From Opitutaceae bacterium (GTDB lineage Bacteria > Verrucomicrobiota > Verrucomicrobiia > Opitutales > Opitutaceae): a stretch of DNA of 42,436 nucleotides. Of this stretch, positions 6,637 through 14,392 are shown piece by piece (the stretch's first letter is position 1; the number at the start of each line of letters is the position of its first letter). The translations under genes were made by a program, and so were the position numbers. The notes below the pieces were generated by a model that was given only the letters and a program-made list of their open reading frames with translations, did no database searches and was not told the DNA's origin. The DNA is taken from assembly GCA_016794625.1 (NCBI GenBank), contig JAEUGY010000019.1, positions 1 to 42,436 on the forward strand, written 5' to 3'.

Positions 6637-9220
6637 AGGCCTGAATGTGCCTTACTGTACCGCACTGCGGCGGCTGGGTCGTGGGTGAGAAGTAACAAAG
6701 CGACGAATACTTGGCCTTGTCCGGAAGCTGCTCCGGCAGTGGGTACTGTTGGATGACATCCAGCGCGGTTTCCGGCAGCCCGAGGTCGCTCGCCAAGTCC
6801 GTCAGGTCGCTCCGGTCGGACTGGCGCATCAGGAGGAACTGTTTGGCGTTACCAATCACCGCCGGCCGGACCCGCGAGTGTTTGAACCGTGCGTACTGTT
6901 GAACAATGCTGACTGCCCAGCAGTTGAATTTGCGCAGTTGGGCGTAACTCTCGGCGACAATTTGTTCGCCGCCTGGAATATCCAAGAACCTTGCCACCTC
7001 CTCGAAGATGATCCGCTTCCGCTGTGCCCGGGGCAGAGCGAGGATGTGCTGCCGCGCGAATCCGGAAATGAGCAACCCCGCCGCCGCCTTGAGTTCCACC
7101 GCCTGCTCCGGCACGAATCCCAACTCGAAGTGCGCGACCGAACGCTGCAGCGAGACACTGGTGGTACCATCGAACAGCCGGCCGTACATGCCATCGAGAC
7201 TCCAGGTACGCAGGAGCGTGGCCAACCGGTCGATCTCCTCTTTCGGATGCTCCGGAAACCGGGCAAAGGCGAGCAGGTCGACCAAGGCGCCATGTGTCGG
7301 GTAGTCCGTTGGCGAAAACGCCGAGCAGGCGGTCTGCACGACCAAACGTTCCGTGGTCGGATCCTGCGCAAAGTGGGTGAGTTCTGCCTCAGACAAGGAC
7401 GCCTGCAGGCTCAGCGCCTGATCATCGTTCACCGCGATTCGGTCACGAAAGTCAGCGAAGGCCTCCAACGGTGACGTCCCGATGGGCATTCTTTCTTTCC
7501 AGCGATGTACCGCGCACGCCAGCCGTTGATTGGCCTGCGTTTTCTCCGGATTCCGGCGTGCCCAGTCCGCAAACGCGTCGCGGTAAAGCTGTTGGACGTA
7601 CTGGGTCAACTGGGCGGAACGAAGAGCACGTTCCTCCTCACGTTCGGGCATCCCCACCATGCGCGAGAGCAGCGCGACCGCACTCGCGAGGTGGAGCTGG
7701 GACAGGGGCAATCCCACGGTATCAAGGTAGTTGATCGTCAGAGCCGAATCCGGGTGAACAATGATCGGTGTTTCACCCATGCGTTCGGTGAAAGGCTTGT
7801 AGGACAGTCCCTCCTCCAGAATGACCGTGTAGTGAAAATATCCCGCGGTCTGCAGCAAGAGGTCATGCATTGCGGCGGACTTGCCGGATCCGGTCATGCC
7901 GACGAGAACGGCATGTTGCGGGGATCCACCGACCTGCGTCGTCACTCCGACGAGATTGCCGTGGCTCCCATCGTAGAGCGCTTCCGCCTGGTCCAAGGCT
8001 CCGGTGAACGTAGCCGAAAAAGGCAGCAGGTCGGCGAGGTAGGAATCTTCCGCGTACTTGTTGCGGTGCCGATACGATGAATGGGTCCACCCCGGCCAGG
8101 ACGCAAAGAACAGCTTTTTGGCCGTCGTTGGGAGCGAACATTCAAAGTACTGGGCACCCTCCATGGCGTGGATAGCGGCCTGCATGGCTGCGACCTTCTC
8201 CCGCAGCGCCTCGCGTGAGGGGGCCCACAAGCGGATCAGGTAGGTGACCTCGAACGGGCGGACAAATCCACCGGCGAGGTTTTCAATTTTCCGTTCCTTT
8301 TTTCGCAGTGCGACCGCGAGCGAATGCCGGCCCTGATCAGCGTACTCCCCGGAAATTCGTTCGATTGCCCGTTCTTCCCGGCGGATTTCCGTTCGCGATG
8401 GCAGCGGCGTCACATTGACTGTGATACCGTAATCGAGGAACGGCAGTCCCGACAGATGAGTCACGATGCCCGGCCGTGTCCGCTGCGGCCAACGATCCAG
8501 CGTGAGCATCGCGAAGTAGTGGCCGTCCATAAAGAACCCGCCATCCGGTTGCCCGATCCCATCGCTCAGCCAGGTCTGCTCCTGCAGGGTCAGTTCCGGC
8601 GAAAATCCGTTTTCCGGTCGATCCTCGCTGTGCCGGGCCAGCGAGGGATTGAGAAAGTTCCGCAGCATCCGAAAGTGCTGCTGGTCGTCCATCGCCTCGA
8701 TCGAGGCTTCGCCCTGGAAGATCGACCGCAGCATTCCCGCAAAGTCCTCAAACTGGGCGGTGAGTTCGCTCGCCAGAGCCGCATAGCGTGTCCTCAACCC
8801 CGCCGCCGCCCGCAGATTGCCGGAGTACCGGGTGATCTCGATCGACAAATAGACTGCCAGCTTCTCCCGACGCAGTCCCCGCGACTGCATCCGCTCCTGA
8901 TACCGCACGAACCGCTCATTGCGCACCTGGCGTACGACCGGATGGGTCATTCCCTGAGTGGCATGATGGTAACGTTGCAGTTCAGACCGATAGTCGCAGT
9001 CGCAGAACCACTGGACCTGCAGGCGCCGGCCTTCCGTGACCAATGCCAACAGCCCGCGGATTTGGTCCTGGAACGCATTGAGCCGTGCAAAACTCGCGCC
9101 CCGCACGTCGGGTGGGATCACCCAGAAGCCTTTGGCAGCCGTTGCACCGGTTTCGAGTCCGCCGAATAGTAGAAGGCCGTCGAGGAAGATTCCATTGGGC
9201 GCCTGATCATGGGGTTTCAT
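6623..9220 (-). CDS. virB4: VirB4/TrbE family T4SS ATPase
   Basis: 865 residues, normal for VirB4/TrbE/TraC-type ATPases, which energise pilus assembly and substrate transfer at the inner membrane. The N-terminal half (to about 400) is the family's non-catalytic region. The ATPase domain starts near 430 with Walker A GMTGSGKS (about 436-443) and carries a Walker B-like IIFEEVARFLD near 737-747, where VirB4 proteins have 'i.DE.w.f'. An 'NAKQFLLMRQSDRSDL' stretch follows near 790-810, where the family has a conserved post-Walker-B segment. The start overlaps the VirB3 stop by 4 nt. In RP4 trbE also follows trbC and trbD. No fusion to VirB3 is seen. It is the only T4SS ATPase in the window. Confidence 0.93.
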   Translation of the reverse strand: MKPHDQAPNGIFLDGLLLFGGLETGATAAKGFWVIPPDVRGASFARLNAFQDQIRGLLALVTEGRRLQVQWFCDCDYRSELQRYHHATQGMTHPVVRQVRNERFVRYQERMQSRGLRREKLAVYLSIEITRYSGNLRAAAGLRTRYAALASELTAQFEDFAGMLRSIFQGEASIEAMDDQQHFRMLRNFLNPSLARHSEDRPENGFSPELTLQEQTWLSDGIGQPDGGFFMDGHYFAMLTLDRWPQRTRPGIVTHLSGLPFLDYGITVNVTPLPSRTEIRREERAIERISGEYADQGRHSLAVALRKKERKIENLAGGFVRPFEVTYLIRLWAPSREALREKVAAMQAAIHAMEGAQYFECSLPTTAKKLFFASWPGWTHSSYRHRNKYAEDSYLADLLPFSATFTGALDQAEALYDGSHGNLVGVTTQVGGSPQHAVLVGMTGSGKSAAMHDLLLQTAGYFHYTVILEEGLSYKPFTERMGETPIIVHPDSALTINYLDTVGLPLSQLHLASAVALLSRMVGMPEREEERALRSAQLTQYVQQLYRDAFADWARRNPEKTQANQRLACAVHRWKERMPIGTSPLEAFADFRDRIAVNDDQALSLQASLSEAELTHFAQDPTTERLVVQTACSAFSPTDYPTHGALVDLLAFARFPEHPKEEIDRLATLLRTWSLDGMYGRLFDGTTSVSLQRSVAHFELGFVPEQAVELKAAAGLLISGFARQHILALPRAQRKRIIFEEVARFLDIPGGEQIVAESYAQLRKFNCWAVSIVQQYARFKHSRVRPAVIGNAKQFLLMRQSDRSDLTDLASDLGLPETALDVIQQYPLPEQLPDKAKYSSLCYFSPTTQPPQCGTVRHIQAYETP

Positions 9221-9540
9221 TCTGCAATTCCCTCCTGGTTGCCCGGCGCTTTGCCAAAGTGTGCCCCGCCCGCGAGGTGATCAAGGTAGTCGCGATCATA
9301 GCCCGCCGGTTTGCCTTGCCGGAGGAACACCGCCCAACCCAAGACCGCGAGGACCGGACCCGCCGTGATCAACCCGGCAACTGTCCAAGGCACCTGAAAC
9401 AGGTAACCCAGCAGGGTGAAGGTGGCCAGTGAGCCCAGCACCGTGAGGAGGACCGGCAGGTAGAGGTTTCCGTCGAGTCCAAAGACCCGTCCGGCGGAAT
9501 CGTCGGCCGCATTGGTGTCGGTCTGCCTCAGTTCCGTCAT
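9217..9540 (-). CDS. VirB3/TrbD-like inner-membrane protein
   Basis: 107 residues. Two adjacent hydrophobic segments at about 27-47 (LYLPVLLTVLGSLATFTLLGYL) and 50-71 (PWTVAGLITAGPVLAVLGWAVF) form a hairpin, the hallmark of VirB3/TrbD. A charged cytoplasmic tail follows. It is a few residues longer at the N-terminus than most VirB3 proteins. It lies between the pilin-like gene (5-nt gap) and VirB4 (4-nt overlap), the canonical virB2-B3-B4 order. Identification rests on topology and order. Confidence 0.72.
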   Translation of the reverse strand: MTELRQTDTNAADDSAGRVFGLDGNLYLPVLLTVLGSLATFTLLGYLFQVPWTVAGLITAGPVLAVLGWAVFLRQGKPAGYDRDYLDHLAGGAHFGKAPGNQEGIAE

Positions 9541-9545
9541 GGGAG

Positions 9546-9836
9546 TCAGAACCGGGGGGTGATGATCGCGCCGTCCAAGCCAAAGATAGAGAACAGGGCG
9601 CCCATGATGACCCCCGCCGCCGCAATGATGATCCCGGCCACGATTCCGGCTTTACCGTCCGGGTCGCCTTTGCCGATCGCACTGGCCCCCGACCAGATTT
9701 TGAGCACTCCCCAGAAAAACCCGAACATGAAGAGGACTGCGAGCGACAGACCGAAACCGTCTTTAAGCTGTTGGGTCTGAGCGAGATGTACGTGGACGAA
9801 ACTTTTCACTAGCGAGTGAGACAAGAAGTGGTTCAT
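9546..9836 (-). CDS. VirB2/TrbC-like pilin subunit
   Basis: 96 residues. Two hydrophobic segments (about 28-47, FGLSLAVLFMFGFFWGVLKI, and 63-87, GIVAGIIIAAAGVIMGALFSIFG) are joined by a short Gly/Lys-rich polar loop (SGASAIGKGDPDGK). This is the VirB2/TrbC pilin pattern of two membrane helices with a small hydrophilic loop and Gly/Ala-rich second helix. A long cleavable leader is not obvious: the first 27 residues are polar. It is the first gene of the minus-strand operon. No Shine-Dalgarno sequence is visible; a possible promoter ends only about 9 bp upstream of the ATG. Confidence 0.7.
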   Translation of the reverse strand: MNHFLSHSLVKSFVHVHLAQTQQLKDGFGLSLAVLFMFGFFWGVLKIWSGASAIGKGDPDGKAGIVAGIIIAAAGVIMGALFSIFGLDGAIITPRF

Positions 9837-10334
9837 TGATGCAAAGCAATAGCAGTGCGTTATTGCTTGTCAACTGCAATACGCAAAGTATTTTCAAAAA
9901 CATGCATCTTCACTCTGAAAAATTCCCTGAAGTCAGACTGCAAAAACGACCGGCGAACGGGCGAAAACCCAACATGCGATTGCTTGCGTCTCAGGAAACG
10001 GCGGCCCCCCGGGGGACGGCATTGCGTCCATTTTTCGAGTTGCCCTCGAAGAGACTCACTCTGCCTCGGAGATTGCTGGCTCTCGCCAGGTTCCAAAAAC
10101 CCGGCGCAGGTGCTGAAACCAGCGCCGGCACCTCGGTGGTGGCTGTCCCTGAGCGCGTCCTTAAGAGAACTGTCCCGAGTGTCCCGAACCTGCGTACCCA
10201 AACTAGTAATACATTGAGATACGCGTTCGGGATTCATGCCAGAAAATCCTCGTGGCCAGGAAATCAAGGTTCTTCCTCGCCGCATTCCTGACCGCCACTT
10301 CGGAAAAAGCGGCCACCCATCAAAACCAGCACCC
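9837..10334. other. Divergent intergenic region
   Basis: About 500 bp separate the leftward T4SS operon from the rightward ATPase gene. Apart from the promoter/inverted-repeat candidate at its left edge, I see a 10-bp CCCCCGGGGG palindrome near 10005-10014 and no convincing gene. Open frames on both strands here have no recognisable domain and biased composition. A transfer origin or regulatory region would be plausible in such a place but nothing identifies one. Confidence 0.4.
9844..9873 (-). promoter_or_regulatory. Candidate T4SS promoter overlapped by an inverted repeat
   Basis: Reading the minus strand towards the pilin gene, a perfect -35 hexamer TTGACA (plus 9868-9873) is followed by 16 bp and then TATTGC (plus 9846-9851) as a -10-like box. 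An 8-bp perfect inverted repeat, AAGCAATA (9844-9851) and TATTGCTT (9861-9868) with a 9-bp spacer, covers the -10 box and touches the -35. This arrangement would suit a repressor site controlling transfer-gene expression. A start site here would leave almost no leader before the ATG at 9836. Seen by eye only. Confidence 0.4.
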
Positions 10335-11234
10335 ATGAAAGACCGTCTCACCCACCTCCAAGGACTGGAGCCATTTCTGCGCGCGCATCTGCGAGGGCAG
10401 GATCCTGTTGTTGCCCGGGCCGCCGCGGTGTTTCTCCGCGGGGAACTCGGACTTGCGCGTGGTGACCGTCCGCGCGGCGCCTTTCTTGCGGTGGGCCCCA
10501 CGGGCACGGGTAAGACGGAGCTCGTGCTCTTGGCCGCCCGATACCTTTTTGGCGAGGACCGGGTTCGTAGGATTGATTTATCGGAATTTCAACGAATCGA
10601 CGCCGTCGAGCGACTCCTCGGCGCCGATCCCAGCGACTCAGGTGTCCTCGGCCGGCTCAATTGGGGCCCAAGTCCCCGCGTCTGGCTCTTTGATGAACTG
10701 GAGAAAGCTCATCCGAAAGCCTTCGACTTGTTCATCCAGATCCTTGAACCGGGATCGGTCACACTGGCCACCGGCGAAAAGGTCTCGTTTCAGAATGACT
10801 ACCTCGCGTTCACCTCGAATCTCGGCTCGGCCGAGGCCGTGCGCATGGCCCGCTCGAATGGCGCCAGTGTTGAGCAGGCCGTACTGCGCCGGGTAGGGGA
10901 GACTCTTCGTCCGGAACTCGTCGGTCGGATCCCGGATAGACTTGTCTTCTCAAAACTGTCGGACGCGGTTCAACGCGAAATCGCCGAATTGCACCTGGCG
11001 AACGAACTCACCCGATTGCGCAACGCCGGTTTCGACCTGGAGGTCTCTACCAGTGCTCTGGAATTTCTGATTCGGGAGGGATTTCATCCACACTTGGGAG
11101 CCCGCAGCCTCCGCCAAACAATCGAACGCCACGTGCAGGATGCTGTAGTCCAGGTTCTGTTTTCCTGCGGCGCCCGCAGAGGTTGTCTGGTGGCAGATGT
11201 GACCCACTCGAAACTGCGTCTTGAAGTCCGATGA
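10335..11234 (+). CDS. Single-domain ClpB/ClpA-D2-like AAA+ ATPase
   Basis: 299 residues from the ATG chosen here; an earlier in-frame ATG at 10236 would add 33 residues of unlikely composition. The whole protein corresponds to the second AAA+ domain of ClpA/ClpB: Walker A GPTGTGKT (54-61), Walker B WLFDELEKAHP (117-127), sensor 1 TSNLGS (160-165), a candidate arginine finger in RPELVGRIPDRLVF (192-205) and the ClpB C-terminal small domain with sensor 2 HLGARSLRQTIE (near 251-262). ClpB proper has about 850 residues with an N-domain and a D1 ring; both are absent. The substrate-gripping pore loop, GYVGY in ClpB, reads SDSGVLG (100-106) with no aromatic. It is divergent from the T4SS operon. 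It may remodel or load a partner rather than thread proteins. Family certain, role unknown. Confidence 0.85.
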   Translation: MKDRLTHLQGLEPFLRAHLRGQDPVVARAAAVFLRGELGLARGDRPRGAFLAVGPTGTGKTELVLLAARYLFGEDRVRRIDLSEFQRIDAVERLLGADPSDSGVLGRLNWGPSPRVWLFDELEKAHPKAFDLFIQILEPGSVTLATGEKVSFQNDYLAFTSNLGSAEAVRMARSNGASVEQAVLRRVGETLRPELVGRIPDRLVFSKLSDAVQREIAELHLANELTRLRNAGFDLEVSTSALEFLIREGFHPHLGARSLRQTIERHVQDAVVQVLFSCGARRGCLVADVTHSKLRLEVR

Positions 11235-11251
11235 TTTGAATGGGGTGTGAC

Positions 11252-11294
11252 GGCACGCTCGTGGCGGCGAGGACCACGCTCGAAGCGTGCCTCG
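11252..11294. repeat. Palindromic hairpin cluster after the ATPase gene
   Basis: Just 3' of the AAA+ gene lie interleaved inverted repeats: GGCACGCT (11252-11259) pairs with AGCGTGCC (11284-11291), and a compact hairpin CACGCT-CGA-AGCGTG (11275-11289) is extended by CGAGG (11268-11272) and CCTCG (11290-11294) with a 2-nt bulge. There is no following T-run, so it is not a classic intrinsic terminator. It could be a REP-like palindrome or a transcript-end stabiliser. Confidence 0.4.
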
Positions 11295-11510
11295 GACATG
11301 GGAGGTACACTCGACCGCCAGATTGCCAGTATCCAGCCCTAGGATCGCGTCATCTCATCCCTGTCCTGCTCATGGCCGCGGTGAAGACTGGCTGGTGTGA
11401 GCGCACCTTCCCGAAGTCTCCTCAATTCACGACGCGACGTGTCTCCGTCGAGCCCAGGGCGGGGCAAGCCGTTCGGAAACGAGGGAAAGTTTGACCAGGG
11501 GGTCTCCCCA

Positions 11511-11569
11511 TAAATGTCCACCCTCACTACCCATAGATGTCCAGGGTGGGGTGGACACCTATGTCCACC
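11511..11569. repeat. ATGTCCA direct repeats and perfect palindrome (operator, iteron or IS-end relic)
   Basis: Three direct copies of ATGTCCA occur at 11514-11520, 11537-11543 and 11561-11567, spaced 23 and 24 bp, the first two preceded by CCATAAA or CCATAGA. An inverted copy creates a perfect 8-bp-arm palindrome, GGTGGACA (11550-11557), 4 bp, TGTCCACC (11562-11569). The next gene encodes a winged-helix protein, so these could be its binding sites: an operator or replication iterons. Multiple TGTCCACC-type repeats also occur at IS21-family ends, so a relic IS end is an alternative. The remainder of 11295-11690 shows no gene. Confidence 0.5.
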
Positions 11570-11690
11570 AGTAATAGAGTCCATCAACCAAGAAGATCAC
11601 CCAAGTGAGATGAAGGAAGTCGGATAGACGAAGCGCTCCGAAAGCCTTGGGCTTGAACGAAAGACAACTCTGGCCATCACATTTGACCAG

Positions 11691-12113
11691 ATGAGCGCAC
11701 CCCAGTCTGAGTCCAAGTTCAGCTTCGAAAAACGGTGGCACCCTGAACTGAAGCGATTCGGGCACGTCCAGGTCAGCACCTTCTTCCTCGAACATTACCA
11801 TCACCTTCAACCGTACCCGCTGACGTACGAAGAGGCCATGTTCATCATTCATCTGATGCAGTACAAGTGGGGTGCCGACGCTCCGTTCCCCGCCTACGCG
11901 ACTCTGGCCGAACGCATGCACATCTCGGTCAAGACCGCCCGGCGTCTGGCAGCCAGCATCCAGCGGAAAAAGTACCTCGTACGCAAATTTCGCACCGGCC
12001 AAACCAACGTATTTGAATTCGGCGCACTGATGGAGGCCCTCGCCTCGGCCGCCCGGAATCCGGACATACTCAAGAAATCGCCACTCAGCAAGAAGGCAGC
12101 GTCCGGGAAATAG
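11691..12113 (+). CDS. Winged helix-turn-helix protein (HTH_36-like)
   Basis: 140 residues. The centre (about 45-105) is a winged-helix domain of the kind found in plasmid replication and DnaD-like proteins. It runs [14 protein letters not shown], then a helix-turn-helix in '[28 protein letters not shown]', in which a helix, a turn at HIS and a recognition helix [12 protein letters not shown] can be read. A wing '[15 protein letters not shown]' follows. The C-terminus is Ala/Lys-rich. It could be a replication initiator, a transfer regulator or a homologue of phage/plasmid RepA N-terminal domains. The repeat and palindrome cluster 120-180 bp upstream is a natural candidate target. No Shine-Dalgarno sequence is seen. 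DNA-binding is likely; the precise role is open. Confidence 0.72.
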   Translation: MSAPQSESKFSFEKRWHPELKRFGHVQVSTFFLEHYHHLQPYPLTYEEAMFIIHLMQYKWGADAPFPAYATLAERMHISVKTARRLAASIQRKKYLVRKFRTGQTNVFEFGALMEALASAARNPDILKKSPLSKKAASGK

Positions 12114-12141
12114 CCTTCGCTTCGCAGCGCACACGTTGATC

Positions 12142-12158
12142 GCGGCCAGATCGGCCGC
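12142..12158. repeat. Short hairpin in the recA leader
   Basis: GCGGCC (12142-12147) and GGCCGC (12153-12158) form a perfect 6-bp stem with a 5-nt loop in the 85 bp between the winged-helix gene and recA. There is no T-tract after it. It could attenuate or separate the transcripts. No LexA-like box was recognised. Confidence 0.25.
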
Positions 12159-12198
12159 CCTGGCCACTGCCTTGTCCCCTTTTCAACCCGTCAAAACC

Positions 12199-13263
12199 AT
12201 GAATCCTACCGACAATATCGAACTCGCCCTCACCGCCATCCGCCATCACTTCGGCGCTGGCTCGATTCAACGCCTCGGCTCGAACGAGGCCCTCGCCGTC
12301 GAAACCCTGTCCACCGGCTCACTCGCCCTGGATGTGGCCCTCGGCGCCGGCGGCCTTCCGCTGGGCCGCATCGTTGAAATCTACGGCCCGGAATCATCCG
12401 GCAAGACCACCTTCTGCCTCTCGGTCCTCGCCGAGGCGCAGCGCCGCGGCGGCGTCGGTGCCATCATTGACGTTGAGCATGCGCTCGATCCCGCCTGGGC
12501 ACGCCGATGCGGGGTGCGCACGGAAGACCTCTTGGTCTCACAACCGGACTGCGGCGAGGACGCCCTCACCGTCGCGGAACTCCTGATCCGCTCCGGTGGC
12601 GTGGATGTCGTGGTGGTCGACAGTGTCGCCGCCCTGGTTCCGAAAGCCGAACTCGACGGTCAGATGGGCGACGCTACCGTCGGCTCGCAGGCTCGCCTCA
12701 TGAGCCAAGCGATGCGCCGACTCACGGCTGCAATCAGCAAAACCAAATGCATCCTCCTCTTTACGAATCAAATCCGTGAGCGGATCGGCGTGATGTTCGG
12801 CAGCCCGGAAACGACGCCCGGCGGTCGGGCCCTCAAGTTCTTCGCCTCGATCCGCCTCGATATCCGTCGCAAGGACCCCATCAAAACCAGCAATGGCACG
12901 GTCCTTGGCAATCGCACGAAGGTCAAAGTCGTGAAGAACAAAATCGCCGCGCCTTTTGCCGAGTGTGAATTCGACATCCTGTTCGCCGAAGGCATTTCGC
13001 ACACCGGGACCCTCATTGATCTCGGCCTGGAGCACCAAGTTTTGGAGAAACGCGGCGCCTTCATCGCTTGGAACAATGAGATGCTGGGTCATGGCCGCGA
13101 GGCAGCGAAAAATCGACTGCGCGACGAGCCCGAGTTGGCGCAAAAACTCGATCTCGATCTGCGGGAGCGCCTGCTCCTGCCGCGGCTCACCTCTGAACTT
13201 TCGCCCGAGTCCAAACCGGGCACCTCCACGGTCAGCTCCACCCCGACGGAGGCCGCAGCGTGA
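12199..13263 (+). CDS. recA: RecA recombinase (accessory copy on the element)
   Basis: 354 residues from the ATG at 12199, which aligns with normal RecA starts; an upstream in-frame start at 12136 would add 21 unrelated residues. RecA forms ATP-dependent filaments on single-stranded DNA for strand exchange and SOS signalling. Seen: Walker A GPESSGKT (63-70), Walker [11 protein letters not shown], the RecA signature region '[14 protein letters not shown]', the L2/core stretch '[21 protein letters not shown]' followed by [15 protein letters not shown], and the C-terminal domain. Canonical RecA has '[16 protein letters not shown]'; here the loop reads VGSQARLMS. The acidic C-terminal tail is replaced by a Ser/Thr/Pro-rich tail. 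Lying among mobile-element genes, it is probably an extra copy acquired with the element; whether the chromosome has another cannot be seen. Its stop is 63 bp before the next gene. Confidence 0.93.
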   Translation: MNPTDNIELALTAIRHHFGAGSIQRLGSNEALAVETLSTGSLALDVALGAGGLPLGRIVEIYGPESSGKTTFCLSVLAEAQRRGGVGAIIDVEHALDPAWARRCGVRTEDLLVSQPDCGEDALTVAELLIRSGGVDVVVVDSVAALVPKAELDGQMGDATVGSQARLMSQAMRRLTAAISKTKCILLFTNQIRERIGVMFGSPETTPGGRALKFFASIRLDIRRKDPIKTSNGTVLGNRTKVKVVKNKIAAPFAECEFDILFAEGISHTGTLIDLGLEHQVLEKRGAFIAWNNEMLGHGREAAKNRLRDEPELAQKLDLDLRERLLLPRLTSELSPESKPGTSTVSSTPTEAAA

Positions 13264-13326
13264 TGAGCGGTGGTGGACAATCGTCAATCACTGAATCTGC
13301 ACCGTTATACCCAAATGGAGGATACC

Positions 13327-14046
13327 ATGTCGATCGTTCAAACCCGCGCGCCGCTGTGGAACAAGTCAACCGCGCGCTTCCTCGGCGAGGCCCAGAAATC
13401 GAGCCCCGCTGCGCTCGAAGTTGTCCACACTCCTGTTGCTCGGCGACCCGATCAAAAGGTGCTCTCCCAGCTTGGACTCAAGGTGCCACCCTCCGATCCC
13501 GCATTACTGGGTGAATACCTGATCGCCGATGACGCCGCCGATGCGGCCATCGATGCCGACGAATTCTCCCGGGGAGTCCGGCGCGCCCTGCGCCTCAGCC
13601 TGGCGTTCTCGGCCGGCCTGCACCGCCAAGCACAAACTCCGTGGAAGGTGTGGGTCGAAACGAACTTCAAAGTGGGTTATGCCTGTTTCCACCGCTACCA
13701 CGTGGCCGCGGAACTCCAGGTCGGCCTCCTGTCCCGGGGGCTGCCGCCTCTCACAAACGAGCACCAGAGCCGGAGCATTGCGCCCTTCCGCCGCCACGAA
13801 AAGTTCTGGGAAACGCTCGCGACCTTCAAAGCCGTGCTCCCGCCCGGCGCCGAACTCAAGACCCGACTTCGCACCGCTCTAGGAGTCGAGGCACCCGCAG
13901 CCGAAGCCACGCCCCGGATCAAATTGCACCGCATCCTGAACCGCCTGGTCACAGCCCTGCCCACGCACGACGACGATCCTTCGGTCATCGAGGCAATCGC
14001 ACTGGTGCGCCGCGCCATGGCCATTCTCGAACAAGGATCCACATGA
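13327..14046 (+). CDS. Hypothetical helical protein, plasmid-maintenance-like
   Basis: 239 residues from the ATG at 13327, chosen because GGAGG (13317-13321) sits 5 nt upstream, one of the few clear ribosome-binding sites here; an in-frame start at 13270 would add 19 residues. The protein is mainly helical. The stretch 'WKVWVETNFKVGYACFHRY' with a following LPPLTNEHQSRSIAPF (about 100-160) recalls DUF3102/ParB-like plasmid proteins, in which a 'W...N.g.s...a.RY' motif precedes an 'E.q.R.l..l...e..W' motif. That is a loose resemblance, not a firm assignment. The 3' end overlaps the next gene by 4 nt (ATGA), so the two are probably co-translated. Function unknown. Confidence 0.7.
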   Translation: MSIVQTRAPLWNKSTARFLGEAQKSSPAALEVVHTPVARRPDQKVLSQLGLKVPPSDPALLGEYLIADDAADAAIDADEFSRGVRRALRLSLAFSAGLHRQAQTPWKVWVETNFKVGYACFHRYHVAAELQVGLLSRGLPPLTNEHQSRSIAPFRRHEKFWETLATFKAVLPPGAELKTRLRTALGVEAPAAEATPRIKLHRILNRLVTALPTHDDDPSVIEAIALVRRAMAILEQGST

Positions 14047-14387
14047 ACCGAGTGCCCCTCCGTCGCATCTCTGCCCGCCGCCTCGAGGAAACCTCGATTT
14101 ACCGCTATCGCCGGATCCGATTCCTTCGGGCGCACCCTTACTGCCAGGTGTGGCTCGCAGAGCAGGGCATCGCGGAGACGGACGCGCTTCGCCAGCATGG
14201 CCGGGTGCAGCTGAATGGTGTCCAGGTCAGCGTTCCGCTCTCGACTGAAATCCACCACGTGAACAAGCGCCGCGGCGCAGACCTCCTCGATTCCCGCTTC
14301 TGGCTCGCCGTTTCCAGCCAGGCTCATCGCCAAATTGAAACGAACAAAGCGTGGGCACGCGCCCAAGGCTACCTCCGTGATTTCTAG
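14043..14387 (+). CDS. HNH-nuclease-like protein lacking zinc-knuckle cysteines
   Basis: 114 residues. The pattern resembles small phage and plasmid HNH proteins: 'RFLRAHPYCQVWLAE' near the start, 'EIHHVNKRRGADLLDSRFWLAV' with the HH pair (about 77-98) in the position of the first catalytic His, and 'SSQAHRQIETNKAWARAQGYL' at the end, where HNH proteins have 'C..CH..IH.N...A...Gl'. The structural CxxC pairs seen in many HNH zinc knuckles are reduced to a single Cys (in PYCQVW), and the second pair is SSQAH. The ATG overlaps the upstream stop by 4 nt and the next gene starts 5 bp downstream. It may be an active variant with metal held differently, or a degenerate DNA-binding relative. Confidence 0.65.
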   Translation: MNRVPLRRISARRLEETSIYRYRRIRFLRAHPYCQVWLAEQGIAETDALRQHGRVQLNGVQVSVPLSTEIHHVNKRRGADLLDSRFWLAVSSQAHRQIETNKAWARAQGYLRDF

Positions 14388-14392
14388 CCGTC

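Noticed and set aside
9836..10291. Open frame of 151 codons on the plus strand in the divergent intergenic region
   Set aside because: No domain, Arg/Pro-rich chance-like composition, no ribosome-binding site, and it overlaps the putative T4SS promoter.
11240..11494. Possible 84-codon gene after the ATPase
   Set aside because: No recognisable motif or ribosome-binding site, and the region carries hairpins and repeats instead.
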